Positions 46,850-58,712 of a DNA stretch of 64,000 bases are shown in pieces. The notes below the pieces were generated by a model. The model saw nothing but the letters and a program-made list of their open reading frames with translations, was not told the DNA's origin and did no database searches. The stretch lies in assembly GCF_030253575.1 (NCBI RefSeq), contig NC_080564.1, positions 27,926,561 through 27,990,560 of the forward strand, read 5' to 3'. Within the stretch, counting starts at the first letter, position 1. Each line of letters opens with the position of its first letter. Origin of the DNA: Rhododendron vialii (Eukaryota > Streptophyta > Magnoliopsida > Ericales > Ericaceae). The position numbers were made by a program, and so were the translations under genes.

Positions 46850-49800
46850 GCCTCAAATAGTTCTATTTGGAGACTCGATCACGCAGCAGTCATTCGGATC
46901 AGGTGGATGGGGCGCTTCCCTCGCCGACAATTACTCTCGCAAGGTTCCCACCCACGCACATCACCGCCCATTACTCCTCTCCTTTCTAAATACTTACCAA
47001 AAATCCAATTTCTTATTATATCGTAAGTATTTTCTTTCGATGATTTTTGGTAGGCCGATATAGTGCTTCGTGGATATGGCGGATACACCTCTCGTTGGGC
47101 CTTGTTCCTTTTGCATCACATTTTCCCTCTGGTATTGCCTTTTTAGGACTCTTAATTCTACGCTTGTATCGTGTCTCATCTGTCTAGTCCTTTCTTTATT
47201 GTACGGAACTTACAATTGCTCTTTTTGCAAAGGGTTTCTAGATGTGGGTATGTGTTTTTTGTTGATGGGCATGCTTGTAGTTATGCAATTACAGGGGAAC
47301 TTGTAATGGGTGTCAGTCTATGACTATAGTATTCTAATGGGAATGGTAGGATATACATTTCGTTACTATCCATAGTTTTAAATCTATGTATGGGTCTCCA
47401 TAACAGTACCGGTTGCGATTTTGCAGTTTTGGGCGTGTAGCGTAACTGTATCTGTGACCGGAGGTGTGAAATATTCTAAAATTCACACATCACCGATACC
47501 ACCGTTACATATCGGCCGATACGTTTACATATCCCGACACGTTTGCGATTTTCTAACACCCCAATATTGGTCTTATCGGGACTTGGTACCTACCGGTACC
47601 GCTGCGTATCGGCCGATACCAATACTTGTCAGCTATCACCAATGTTTCAAACCATGCTATCACATGTAATATGATCAAAGGGATATGCATTGTAGCCTTA
47701 ATTGAAGACTGCGACTACGTAGGGCTAGAATTACAAGTTGTGAATGAATGCCTTGTGCAATCGAGATCTTAGGGTAACACGTTTCCAATTATTTTTATCC
47801 CGATAAACCAGACTAATCTCTCCTGCCCCTCCCACATCCCTTTCCACGCGTTTGAGTGAAGTCAGGTGGCCCCAAGGATAAATCGTTGTCGAGAGGAATC
47901 GACCCTGCGACCTTGGGGCGGTAATCCTCACCAAGGCAAGTCGATTAACCACTGCGATTACCCATTGGGGTTGCATGTCCAAGTTATTGGAGTTCAAGGC
48001 TTTGTTTTTTTAACAATGCTACCTCAATGGAAGTTGTAGCAACAGTTGGTATTGATGACCTAGAGCCACCTCAATGTGTATCTGTCTTTCAGTTGCCTGC
48101 TTACAAAAAAGCAGAAAACAGGTTTAATGTTGAATGATGGTTTGGGTAATACGAAGTCCACATTATATGATATGTGTAACCTCAGCTGAATTTTTAGCTA
48201 TGTTTTTAATAAATACACCAGTTCTTGATCATCTTTGAAGAAGGAAATATAAACTGGACTACTGGAGCATGCAACTCATCGCCCTACTCTTTACAAGCTT
48301 ATTCAATGGCATCGGCAGAGCCACTATGTAGCTAGTTGGGTCACTCGACCCTGCTGAGGACAGATACATATTATATGAAAAAATGTTACAACTATTAGCC
48401 CCTCGGGTATTTAAAAAAAATTCCCTTAGGAACCTTACCAAAAATCCATTTAGGTATTTAACACCACTACCTAAAAGCTCTGACTCTGTCAATGGTTACA
48501 ACATGGTGAGTTATTTGCAGCCAATTATCTTGTAGTTGCAGTAGCAACATTTTTGTCTCTATGATAGCAAGCTCATCTGGTTACCTCTTTTCTACCCTGG
48601 ACTATTTTTGCAGGGCTCTGGAACACCTCCTGCTGTTGCCACTATTTTTTTTGGAGCTAATGATGCAGCTCTGCTAGGGAGGAATAGTGAAAAGCAACAT
48701 GTACCAATTGGAGAGTACAAGGATAATCTAAGAAGAATTGTTTATCATTTGAAGGTTCAAAGTTGCTTTACCAGATATTTTGAGATTTTCTTTTATGCTC
48801 ACTTCATATTCATACATTGTGGATCTTTTATATGCATATGATGCATTCTCAAGGTCATGGTTAGGCTTCTATCAGCAGTTTATATGCTTTGGAGTTTGGA
48901 TATGCGCTATTCCTATTGCAGATTTATCCACTGCCTTGTCAATCCACTTAGGAGAAACAATCACCTTTCTTTTGGTAATTGAGAAAACTGAAATACATGT
49001 TGGCGGCTAAAGAAAGTGGCCATGCCTTAAAACCAAAAAACTTGCTTCAGTTTGCTTAATTATATTTCTTGCACGTCAATGCTGTGTTTTTAAGTTATTG
49101 ATCCTTGCCTATCAAAATAAAAGTTATTGATCCTTCTCTAACATAGCCATTTTCTTGGATTATGAAACATATTTCAAAGAATATACAAGTCATGTAAATG
49201 GGGTATAAACAAGACTCTAATGTTTTATATTGTCCGTTCGAAGGGTCAATCTTATTTTCATGTGACGGTGAAATGCTTTCAAACTCCTCGTTTAGGGCCT
49301 GCACTTCTCTTCCACACTATTTTGCATAATCCAAGCACCTTCTCAATTACTAATTAATTGCTTCATGTTTTGTGGATTGTTGACCTCAGGAATGCTCTCC
49401 TACGATGCTAGTAGTGATTATAACTCCTCCACCTGTTGATGAGGAAGGACGCATGGCATATGCACGGTACAATAAAACAACACTCCTAATTTGAAATGTG
49501 GATTATTGTGACATATTGGAGGGCTGTAGATGTTGACTTGTATTTGCAGAAGTTCATTTATGATGCAATGAGTTCTTTACCTTCTTCCTTTTTTTGTCTT
49601 CTTTTTTTCCCCTATTGTTTGTACAAGAACTTCATTTTGTCATCATTTTAAAGGATTGATGATACACTATGTTGCATGGAGTGGGGAATGGGTATCGAGT
49701 GCGGGTAGCTATCTAAGTGTCAGAGTCATCTATTTGCATCTTAAGGACATGGGAATAAATGAAGATTTTTAAATTTCTTAGTATTTATTTTATTTTCTCA

Positions 49801-51086
49801 GACAACTAAGGTTTACAAAGTGCCTTAAGAGCATTCCATGCATAGTATAGGAGTTCCTCGCATAGTTGATGGTAAATTACAAAAGATGCTTGTTAGGTGA
49901 AGGTCTAACTAAATGTGTCGGACATGGCTAACATACCATTATCGGAGTTTCGAGTATGCAACACGGGTATTTTAATATTGTTGAAGGATCCACGTAACAT
50001 AGAGTGGATACACATTACACACTCAAGAGGGACTTCAGCTCCAAACTTTGACAAATGCCAAAGGTCAAACAGTCAAAGGATTCGCTTTTTTTTTTTTGCT
50101 CGGCGAAAGTCAGTAGCGTTAGTTGTTGTTAGCGAGGCTTGAACCCCAGTCAAATGCATGGGAGTATGTGGTGCCTATCGCTGGGCTAGCACTCCACTTG
50201 CTCAAAGGATTCACCTATTGACTATTGTAGATTTTTTTACTAACCCAGATTTACATTGTGATAAATGAGCTTCTAATTTGCCCTGAGCAGATCTTTATAT
50301 GGCGAGAAAGCAATGAAACTTCCAGAAAGGACTAATGAAGCTACAGAAGTTTACGCGAAGCAATGTGTGGAGTTAGCCAAGGAACTAGGTCTCCCCTCCA
50401 TTAATCTGTGGTCAAAGATGCAGGAAACAGAGGGTTGGCAAAAGAAGTTCCTCAGGTCAGTGGAAATTTGGAGGTTTTTCGTTTAATGCAAAACAAGTTC
50501 ATGTAGATACGTAGAAATAGATGCTGTGCAGAATCCGCGATATTCTTTATCGTTGTTTTCGGATCATTGATTTGAGGAGAGATTTATGAGTTGCACGGAT
50601 AAGGAAAAGGTTAGAGGATAATAAAAGCAAAGAAGCTAAATTTATTCATTTTTTTCTCTATTGTGATCCTTTCCTTGGTTAAAGTCCTCCATATATCCAT
50701 GACCAAATACGGCAGAAAGTTGATCAAAGAAAAAAAATGGCTCAAATATATGGACATTTGGTTTCTAGAAACATATGCTAAATCTTGGTGTGTTTCATAT
50801 GACCATCCAAGAAATCAATATCCTACCTGGCGCTCATTCTTTTTGTTTACCATGGTTAAACTTGATTGTATAGAAAGCATGAATGTGTTCTAAAATGCCC
50901 GGTTGTGTGGTTTTTAGTGATGGGTTGCACCTTACACCAGAAGGCAATGCAGTTGTACATCAAGAAGTTGTGAGAATTTTTAATGAAGCGGGGCTTTCTG
51001 CTCCAGAAATGCCATATGATTTCCCTCATCACTCGGAAATTGATGGGAAGAACCCGGAGAAAGCTTTCCAGCTACAATGCTTATGA
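46845..51086 (+). CDS. GDSL esterase/lipase, CPRD49-like, six exons
   Basis: Exons 46845-46943, 47054-47131, 48614-48754, 49390-49466, 50291-50455 and 50918-51086 give 242 residues; every junction keeps frame and uses GT-AG. Block I VLFGDSITQQSF carries the nucleophile Ser11. The oxyanion Gly and Asn lie in RGYGGYTSRWA and FFGAND (residues 73-76). Block V SDGLHLTPEGN supplies Asp188 and His191. This is the SGNH hydrolase fold of the isoamyl-acetate esterase (IAH1)/CPRD49 group, which in plants includes enzymes acting on wax or acyl esters (family knowledge; the substrate here is unknown). No signal peptide is visible. Introns 2 and 4 each contain a tRNA-derived SINE. A fragment of exon 5 plus intron 5 has been copied to 35868-36000. 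Confidence 0.93.
47770..47990 (-). mobile_element. tRNA-derived SINE in GDSL intron 2
   Basis: The minus strand has an A-box-like GGTAATCGCAGTGGTTAATC and a B-box GGGTCGATTCC with normal spacing, then a non-tRNA body. It does not fold into a complete tRNA. Confidence 0.65.
50084..50201 (-). mobile_element. tRNA-derived SINE in GDSL intron 4
   Basis: The minus strand shows GTGGAGTGCTAGCCCAGCG (A-box area), GGGTTCAAGCC (B box) and an A-run tail. The exact 11-bp target duplication TCAAAGGATTC at 50073-50083 and 50202-50212 proves retroposition. Confidence 0.85.
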
Positions 51087-51406
51087 TTTCTATTTTCTAC
51101 GCCGGTAATTCTACTAGTGACCTTCATTAGGCTTTTTTGCATTTTTACCGCCAAAGATTCCGAGGACCTTTCCAGTGATTCTGGTATTGATTTGTAATTG
51201 CTCCTATTTTATGATCAAAATAGTCTACTCTGCATTGAGTAGAGTAGTGTGGACATGTATGGTTTCGCTTATCAGTATGGGCACGTATTTGCTTATCAGT
51301 ATTCGTTGCTAAAATAGTGTGGACATGTATGGTTTCGCTGTGTATCCCTTCTCCATTCAGCTGGTCCCTGGACCAAGATTGAAACCAGGAATTTGATACT
51401 CCATGC

Positions 51407-51607
51407 ATGGATGTGGCTGAACTTGGGCCTTCTAGCAGTAGTAATTTTGGGGAGGTGGATCTCATGTTTTTAACCAAAACCGCCGCACAGGTAGGGAAAG
51501 TCCACAAAAACCGCTACTTGAAGGTGGATCGATTTGGGTACCTGCCCGATTCGGATGAGATTGTCATCCCTTTTGTTGATTTACTCAACATGCCCTGGCA
51601 AAGCTAA
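51407..51607 (+). CDS. Short unrecognised open frame
   Basis: Sixty-six codons (MDVAELGPSSSSNFGEVDLM... ending DLLNMPWQS). The composition looks protein-like, with KNRYLKVDRFGYLPDSDEIV in the middle, but I recognise no family. It lies 320 bp downstream of the GDSL stop and may be an exon fragment or chance. Confidence 0.2.
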   Translation: MDVAELGPSSSSNFGEVDLMFLTKTAAQVGKVHKNRYLKVDRFGYLPDSDEIVIPFVDLLNMPWQS

Positions 51608-51682
51608 TTTCAGGTTCCCCTAGTTGTCATGTTCATGTCCAGAGGATGTTAGATGCATATGAAGCCTTGTGGGATATGTAAT

Positions 51683-51803
51683 AGGGACATGATACTGGCA
51701 CTCTAAAAATTGATGCAGGCACTCCAAAATCAGTGTAACTCCAAAGTCACTTTTCTTTGTTTTTGGAGTGTGCATCAATTTGTGGAGTGCTAATATCATT
51801 TCT
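51683..51803. mobile_element. Small foldback MITE (GGCACTCCAAAA family), copy 1
   Basis: The arms contain GGCACTCTAAAAATTGATGC and the inverse GCATCAATTTGTGGAGTGC, closing in ATATCATTT. The flanks TATGTAAT and TATGTATT resemble an 8-bp hAT-type duplication. Same family as 60259-60380. Confidence 0.7.
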
Positions 51804-52171
51804 CTATGTATTACTCCATACAACTATACAAGTGAAAAAATAATTGTCTTAAACATCAATGATGTCATTACCGGCCTAGGGTTTTTTACTTTTTCAATGG
51901 GCAGGATAATATTTACACTACAATTAGCATTGGAAAGAAGATAATATAACAATGAGAAAGAACCTATTAAAGGAGTAACCCAATTAAAGGGAAAGAAATA
52001 ATTTACAAACTAATGGGAAGAAATAATTAATCACTTGGGGGAGGATTAGGCTTGGATTGATCTCATTACCCCATAAACAGGTTAAATGAACAATTAATAT
52101 TCCTAAATGTCACAATTAGAGTGGTAGCCAAGGCATAGGCAATATGTACTTGGCAAAAAAATAAAGGCCGT

Positions 52172-52282
52172 TGATTTTGCCACATCTTTTTTTGTTAACG
52201 TCATTCCCCTGTAAGTGTTTTTTTTGTGCAAAAATACACTTGCAGGGGAGTGGCATTAACAAAAAAAAGAGTGGCAAAATCA
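52172..52282. mobile_element. Small foldback MITE (TGATTTTGCCAC family), best copy
   Basis: TGATTTTGCCAC and GTGGCAAAATCA form the ends. Inner arms TTTTTTTGTTAACG/CATTAACAAAAAAA and CCCCTGTAAGTG/CACTTGCAGGGG complete a near-perfect hairpin of 111 bp. Confidence 0.75.
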
Positions 52283-52456
52283 TTTCTCAAAATAATATAT
52301 ATATATATGACCTGAGCATTTTTTTTTCCTTTCCTAATTTACAAAATACTACTATAATTTTTTATGGTCTGAAATTATTTCTTAAAAATCAAAACAAAAG
52401 AACACGACAACATTGGAAATGATACCACGAACTCAGGTTTTTTTTATTACAAAATA

Positions 52457-52705
52457 CTCCCTCCGTCTCAAATAAGAGTCCAGTATTTCATTTTGGATTA
52501 TTCCAAAGTAAGTGTTCACTTTAAAAAGTTAATGAGTAAAAGTTTATACAATTAGTATTATTTTGTCCTTTTGAAAAAGTTAATGGGTAGAAGTGGAGGA
52601 TAAATTTTGAAAAGTGAAGATAAAAATCAATGTGAAAGTGTAATGATGGTGTTTTCTTATTAAATTGGAATTACGAAGCTGGATGCCAAAAATGGACAGA
52701 GGGAG
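52457..52705. mobile_element. Stowaway MITE, 249 bp
   Basis: Begins CTCCCTCCGTCTCAAATAAG and ends GGACAGAGGGAG, with TA on both sides: the classic Stowaway terminus and target duplication. Confidence 0.9.
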
Positions 52706-54378
52706 TAACACGTTAGATAATTTTCTACTTTCAAGAATGCATAGAATACCGAAATCTGTTGATAATAATACACAATCTGCGCTTACAATTTTATCTTAAA
52801 AAAGTAAAAATTGACAAATTATTTGTAATGAACTATGTTATGTAAGTGGCGTCGAACTTTTACCGATGTAGTCTTACTTGTTCTAGGAAAGACACTTTTG
52901 TCATTTCTAATTAATATGCGGCGACATTAATTTGCTACTGCAATCACTCTGATCTCTATCTCCAATTCACACTACAAGTGGTTATTAATTAAATATTGAA
53001 ATTAACCAGCTTTAATTGTGTTTCTATATCTACGACTAAATTTTACCATTTAATTCAACTTTTAATGACATTAGTAAATTGGAATTCAATGCAGGGAGAG
53101 AGAGATATATAGCGATGGCTTTGAATTTGATTTCAGTTACACAACCCAATTACTGCCATTGAGTGTGCACTTTTATTAAGACAAAAATAAACCAATGAAA
53201 ACAAAGGGAAAATAAAATGTTTTAATCCTAAACAAATTGTATTTTGGAAGAGGTCAAATCTTTTATACCGAAAAAGTAGATGTACCTCCACGTTCTCATA
53301 CAATTTCAACCGCAGTATTACACAATAGTCTCTTTCTGAAAAGAATCTTTTGTGCATACATGCGGCTAATATTACACGGGGACAGAGGTACAGACCCGAG
53401 GTGATTTTGGAAAGAATTTTCTTTCAAGAAATATCCTATTATAGTTGCCAAAAGAAGTTATGTTTTATCTTAGAGCACTATACTTATTTAGATAGAAACC
53501 AATTAAGAATTTTCAACCGGATAAAGCATAAACTATTCAAAATAACCAAAATAGCTTATTGTCCAAATAAAGACCTTAATTTTCAACAATTTCTCAATAA
53601 ATCCCTCAAACAAATTGCCTAATTAAGAGTCAAAGACAAAACTAATTAAGGCTAAAATGGCCATTAACAATAAATATGTCCAAAAGCTTTTCCTCCTTTA
53701 TACCACATGTTAAAAAAATTATTCTGCTACATCCGTGACCAGAGCAACTTGTAGCAGTCCAGGTGGCTGTTTAGACCAGTAACCCCGTCGGCATTCTGCC
53801 ACGTAATCCAATTGGAACATTCTCCACCATGTGTTTAGCACACTGGATCACAATCTCACTTGTCTCAAAAAGTTAACTATCCTTTGACCAAACAATCCAT
53901 AAATGGAAATTACATAAAAGCAGCAAAATCATTTCTTAACATGGGTCAATTTGGTAAGCACTTGTCGCAAGTGAAAAAAACCCCTTTCTCACTCCATTCA
54001 ATTCCAAACATATAAGATCAACCATTTAATCAATGTCCAAAAATGTCCAAACCATAATAAATGTCTCTGACGGAACAATTATTCGGTATTCTTGTGTACC
54101 TTTTACCGACCTATGACAATTTCGAGTTCTATGAGTCTCGTGTGTCTGATAGTAAAACTTGCACAAATGTATGCATGCTGGATGTACGGGTGAGGCATAT
54201 ATAGGAGCACTGAATAACATTTTCTCCCCATCCTGCCCCATTAAGAAACACATTAACACAAAGGTTAGAGAGAGAGGGAGAGAGAAAGAGAGAGAGAAAG
54301 GGGGAGGAGAGCTACATTCCATTTTTTTTCATCACAACCATTTTCTCTTCCCATTTTTTCTCATGCTTTCTCTCCCTC

Positions 54379-57012
54379 ATGGAGTTTGACAAGAACTACG
54401 GAGAAAAAGAAGATCTCACCTACCCATCACTGCTTCAGCCCAACAATTACCTAAAATCGGAAATAACCGAACAAGAAGAAGAAGATGATGATTTCTACTT
54501 ACAAGATTTTGATCACCATCTTGATCAGTTCTCATTCACTGGATCATCCCTAACCCCGGAATTCGATCTCGAAAACCCGTGTTTTGATCCGTTCGATCCC
54601 TTCCAAAACATTGGTCCTCTAAGTATCGACGATTTTTACGAGTTGAAGCCATTTTCACATCACCAAAATGAAGGAAATGGTACAACTGATGATGGCATGC
54701 AGTACCCTAGGAAAACTCTGGTGGATGTGAGCGAACCGGACCCAAGCTCCATGCCCTTCATCTGTGAAGATGTTAAGCCTATGAATTTTGTGATACCAGA
54801 TGAAGGGTCATGCATAACTGCTGAAAATATTGGGTATCACAAGGGTAATAATGGTACTAGGAAAAATGGGGCGCCCCAATCAAGAAGACCATGCAGCAAC
54901 AAAGGTCGTAAGAAGTCCAATTCAGTCAAGGGACAATGGACCATTGAAGAAGATAGGTGAAAGAAAATAAAAAATAGCGATATATTTTATTCCTAACGTT
55001 TTTGGGTCGATGATAGTTTATCTCTTGATAATGCTACGTACCCAGAAAAAGTACTTAAAAAATGTTTATGATATATTAATTTTTCTGGGTACGCGACATT
55101 TCTTGTTTCTTGATCGGTAATTTCTTTACGGGATTCTTATTTTGTTAACAAGAATTGTTTTTGGTTTGTGTTTTAAATGTAGACTTTTAGTTCATCTGGT
55201 GGAGAAGCATGGAATAAGAAAGTGGTCTCAAATTGCTCAGATGTTGAAGGGAAGGATAGGGAAGCAGTGTAGAGAGAGGTGGCACAACCATCTAAGGCCT
55301 GATATCAAGGTACTTATTTCTTCTCCTTTCAAGGGTCCGAGATTTATACTGTCGCAGAACACGAATCGAAGGGTTTTTGTTAGACCAATTCAGAAGGATT
55401 TTTGTACTGATTTTAATTGGGTTCTGTGCGAATTATGGAATTGGTCTCTCGAATTAGTCATTTGACCAGCTAGATACCGGAGTACAAAAAAAGTAGTGTT
55501 ATTCCAAGATATAATACATATTGTTAGAACATAGAATCATATAGCTAGGTTGAATTAGGGGCCATTCATTTCAAAACAAAACATATAGGGGCCATTCATT
55601 TCAAAACAAAACATACATAAAATCACTTTCCATTTAGCTTGTGTTATCACAACATTGGGAATGTATTTCTCCCCAAAAAAAAAAATTTTTGGCAGGAGTA
55701 CTATAGGTATCCACTGTATTGAGATCTGTCAACTATTCAACACGAGGGGTAGTCTCAGTTGGTTAAGGCCTCAGGTTTGCTCCCCTAGGTCCCCAGTTCG
55801 AGACCCCTAAGGGCCACCCCATGGGCTCCTATAAGAACGTTCCACATGTTGGTGGGAGCCATAGAGATTTACTTCTGTGGTGCGCATAAGCGAACCCGAA
55901 AACACTCTGCGTTATAAAAAAAAAGGATTCAAAGGAATTCATCCTGCAACGAGAATACTTGGGCATATCGAAATTCTTTCTCAGCCTCCATTTTTGTTGT
56001 AAATCATTCTCTCCTTTTCTTTTAACATATCCCACATTGAAATATATACTCCTTCCGTCCCATTTTTGATACAATTTTCAGATAAGACAAGGTACTTCCG
56101 TTTGTAATTTTTAAATTTTTTAGCACCAAATTGAAGAACCAATTGAGATCTTTAATCTGGTGCGAAAAAACTCAAAAAATTATGTACAAAGGTACTTTAT
56201 TTTTTTTATTCAAAATTTGCACTTCTTATCATACAGGACTATCATTTTGGGATGGAAAAAGAGTATATTAATAGGTTGTTGGCACAAATACACATGTCTC
56301 GTAAATCAGAAAATAAGTATGTAAAAAATAAGAATCTTAGCAGAATGAGGCCTTAATTACCCAGTTTTTGTTATGTGTGAATTTTGATTTGCAGAAGGAT
56401 ATATGGAGTGAAGAGGAAGACAGGATACTAATCCACGCCCATGCAGAAATAGGAAACAAATGGGCAGAAATTGCAAAGAGACTCACCGGAAGAACCGAAA
56501 ACTCGATCAAGAACCACTGGAATGCCACCAAGAGAAGGCAATACTCCCGGCGAAAATGCCGAACCAAATACCCACGCCCCAGTTCCCTCCTCCAAAACTA
56601 CATCAAGAGCTTGAACTTGGACGGGAAATCCGACACCACCGCCGCCGCCACAATTCCTCCACCGCTTTCTTCATTACACAAAGCGCCACTACCGGCACTG
56701 CCACTGCCAGTACTGCCACCACCAATTCACCAGCCGGAGACGTTCATGGAGTTTTGTGTCAGCGACCGGCTGGTTCCGGATTATGACTTTGGCGATGTGG
56801 CGGAATTCGCTTTCAGCGACAAGTTGTTCGAAGGGAGTAGCATTGATTCTCTTCTTGATCAGTTGCCTCCTATCGGGGATGATCATATCGCTGGGAAAAG
56901 CTGCTTTGATATGGGGATGGGCATGCCTCTGGACATGGCTTCCTTCATGCAGTCTCATGAAGTGAAGAAGGAGATGGATTTGGTGGAGATGATCACCCAA
57001 GTCAACCTCTAA
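54379..57012 (+). CDS. R2R3-MYB transcription factor, MYB98/MYB118-type
   Basis: Exons 54379-54956, 55183-55309 and 56395-57012 give 440 residues. An acidic, Asp/Phe-rich N-terminal region is followed by a basic GRKKSNSVK stretch and two MYB repeats. R2 starts KGQWTIEEDR (Trp187, Trp207, Trp226) with the group signature GRIGKQCRERWHNHLRPDIK. R3 starts KDIWSEEEDR (Trp239, Trp258, Trp277) and runs through GRTENSIKNHWNATKRRQ. The tail RRKCRTKYPRPSSLLQNYIK is typical of the MYB98/64/119 branch. The MYB115/118 branch is close, so the exact orthologue is open. Relatives act in female gametophyte and embryo/endosperm programmes (family knowledge). A GA-rich leader lies at 54266-54302. Intron 2 holds a SINE and a Stowaway MITE. 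Confidence 0.92.
55742..55918 (+). mobile_element. tRNA-derived SINE in MYB intron 2
   Basis: A-box TAGTCTCAGTTGGTTAAGG and B-box AGTTCGAGACC with normal spacing are followed by a non-tRNA body and an A-run. A short ATTCAA match flanks the insert. Confidence 0.75.
56049..56263. mobile_element. Stowaway MITE in MYB intron 2
   Basis: CTCCTTCCGTCCCATTTTTG at the left and GGGATGGAAAAAGAG at the right, with TA target duplications at 56047-56048 and 56264-56265. Close to the exon 3 acceptor (130 bp). Confidence 0.8.
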
Positions 57013-57539
57013 ACCATTAGAAAAATAATCCCTACATATCCCATATACACCCTTGAAAGATTTATAGTCGATCTTTGGATTCTTGAAAGTAATATATGTT
57101 TATACAGAGGAGAGCAAATGGTGTTTATCTTTGTTGAAATGTTATGATATGGTTTTAAAACATTTGTATTAATTAAACTAAATTCTGCTAATAGCTATAT
57201 AACCTTTTTTCTAAATTTATTTGTTAAGGTTGTGGATTGTTGTCATCTATATGTGTTTAATTAGTTCAATTTTTCACATGCCAAGGGTTGGAGTTAGATA
57301 TGCTCATGAAGGTTGAAGCTAGTCCAACATATATATAGTGTTGCAAGCTAACGCCAACACAAAAATGCTCACTACTGTTAACACACACAATAAGTCTAAT
57401 GACACAAGCAATTTCAACAAATGCTTATACACACCGACATTGTGCAGTGTTTGAGCCCAATGTGTACTGCAGGCCCCACACTAGGCATTAGTCTCTCGAA
57501 TTTTTGTTCGAGAGACTATTGGGGAGTGTTTGAGCCTAT
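57013..57539. other. MYB 3' flank
   Basis: Probable 3' UTR and downstream DNA, the source of the repeated block at 57975-58200. A short hairpin GTCTCTCGAA/TTCGAGAGAC is at 57491-57517. Confidence 0.5.
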
Positions 57540-58200
57540 GAAGGATTTTTGTTCTGATTTTAATTGGGTTCCTTGCGAATTGTGGAATTAGTCTCTCGAA
57601 TTAGTCATTTAGCCGGCTAGATACCGGAGTACCAAAAAAAGGTAGTGTTATTCCAAGAGATATACATATTGTTAGAACTTAGAATCATGTAGCTAGGTTG
57701 AATTAGGGGCCATTCATTTCAAACAAAAACATACGTAACATCACTTTCCATTTAGCTTGCGTTATTACAACATTGGGAATGTATTTCTCCCAAATTAACT
57801 CTTTTTTTTTGGTAGGAGTACTATTGGTATCTATAATATTTTTTCTCTGGGTCATTTGGTTTTCAAGCATATAGTCTTGGACATTGTGAAATGAAAAAAA
57901 AAAGTAATGTTCAGATTCATGTACCCGACCACCACCGCCACAATTCATCAAGAGCTTGAAAAAAAAAAAAAAAAGGTTAGATATGCCCATGGAGCTGATC
58001 AAAAAAAAAAAGATATGCCCATGGAGATTGAAAGCTAATCCAACATATAGTGTTACAAGTGAAGGCCGACACAAAAATGCTCACTACTGTTAACAGACAA
58101 TAAGTTTAACGACACAAGCAATTTCAACAAATAATTCTTATACACACCCACATTGTGCATTGTTTCAGCCCAACATATACTGCAGGCCCCACACACAACA
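57540..58200 (+). pseudogene. Scrambled remnant of a tandem MYB copy
   Basis: 57540-57835 matches MYB intron 2 (about 55390-55715) up to where the SINE begins. 57925-57960 resembles short exon 3 pieces (ACCACCGCC..CCACAATTC and CATCAAGAGCTTGAA). 57975-58200 matches the gene's own 3' flank (57290-57480). The coding exons are almost wholly gone. The SINE is absent from this copy, so the SINE may have arrived after duplication. Confidence 0.8.
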
Positions 58201-58712
58201 CAGGGTGTATCTAAGTGTTTGTGCCACTAGCCTTATTATGGTGAGTCTCACTTGGAAATGTGACCTCGTTAGAGGGAGAATTATTGTGTGACTTAACAGT
58301 TCTATTTTTTGGATCGTAGGATCTTATTCCACAGTGTCTCAAATAGAGTCATTCTACCTTCAAAATGGCTACTCTTTGATGTTTTCTAATCAAAAGTACA
58401 AATCTATACAAATGATATACCCGGAAATCATATTTGCAGCCCTGGAAAATTGTTGCAGACCTACTAATCCAACGAAACTATTAGAACGGGAAAAATATTG
58501 ATTCCCCGCTTGACATACAACCAAAGTTACTGAATTTGATATGCTATCTGTTTTTGGTCATCTAAGACCCCAAGCTTGTTCATTTGGGGGACTCAAAACC
58601 CTTACGCACGGTCTCCAATAAATTTTCTCTATCTATCTCTCTCCACTCATTATACTTTAAAACCTCCCTCAAAACCCAAACCAAACCAGCAAAATTTCTT
58701 GACAAAAGAACT

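Larger units (their letters stand above)
51804..54265. other. Intergenic DNA upstream of MYB gene
   Basis: AT-rich, with MITEs at 52172-52282 and 52457-52705. The last part should include the MYB promoter. No gene seen. Confidence 0.5.

Noticed and set aside
46440-46856. 138-codon minus-strand frame (LSLSLSL start)
   Set aside because: Its start is the translated GA run and the rest lies in the promoter of the GDSL gene; no family resemblance.
47400-47660. Regulatory GCCGATACC repeat
   Set aside because: Looks like a decayed dispersed repeat in GDSL intron 2, with vague similarity to 8440-8700; no defined boundaries.
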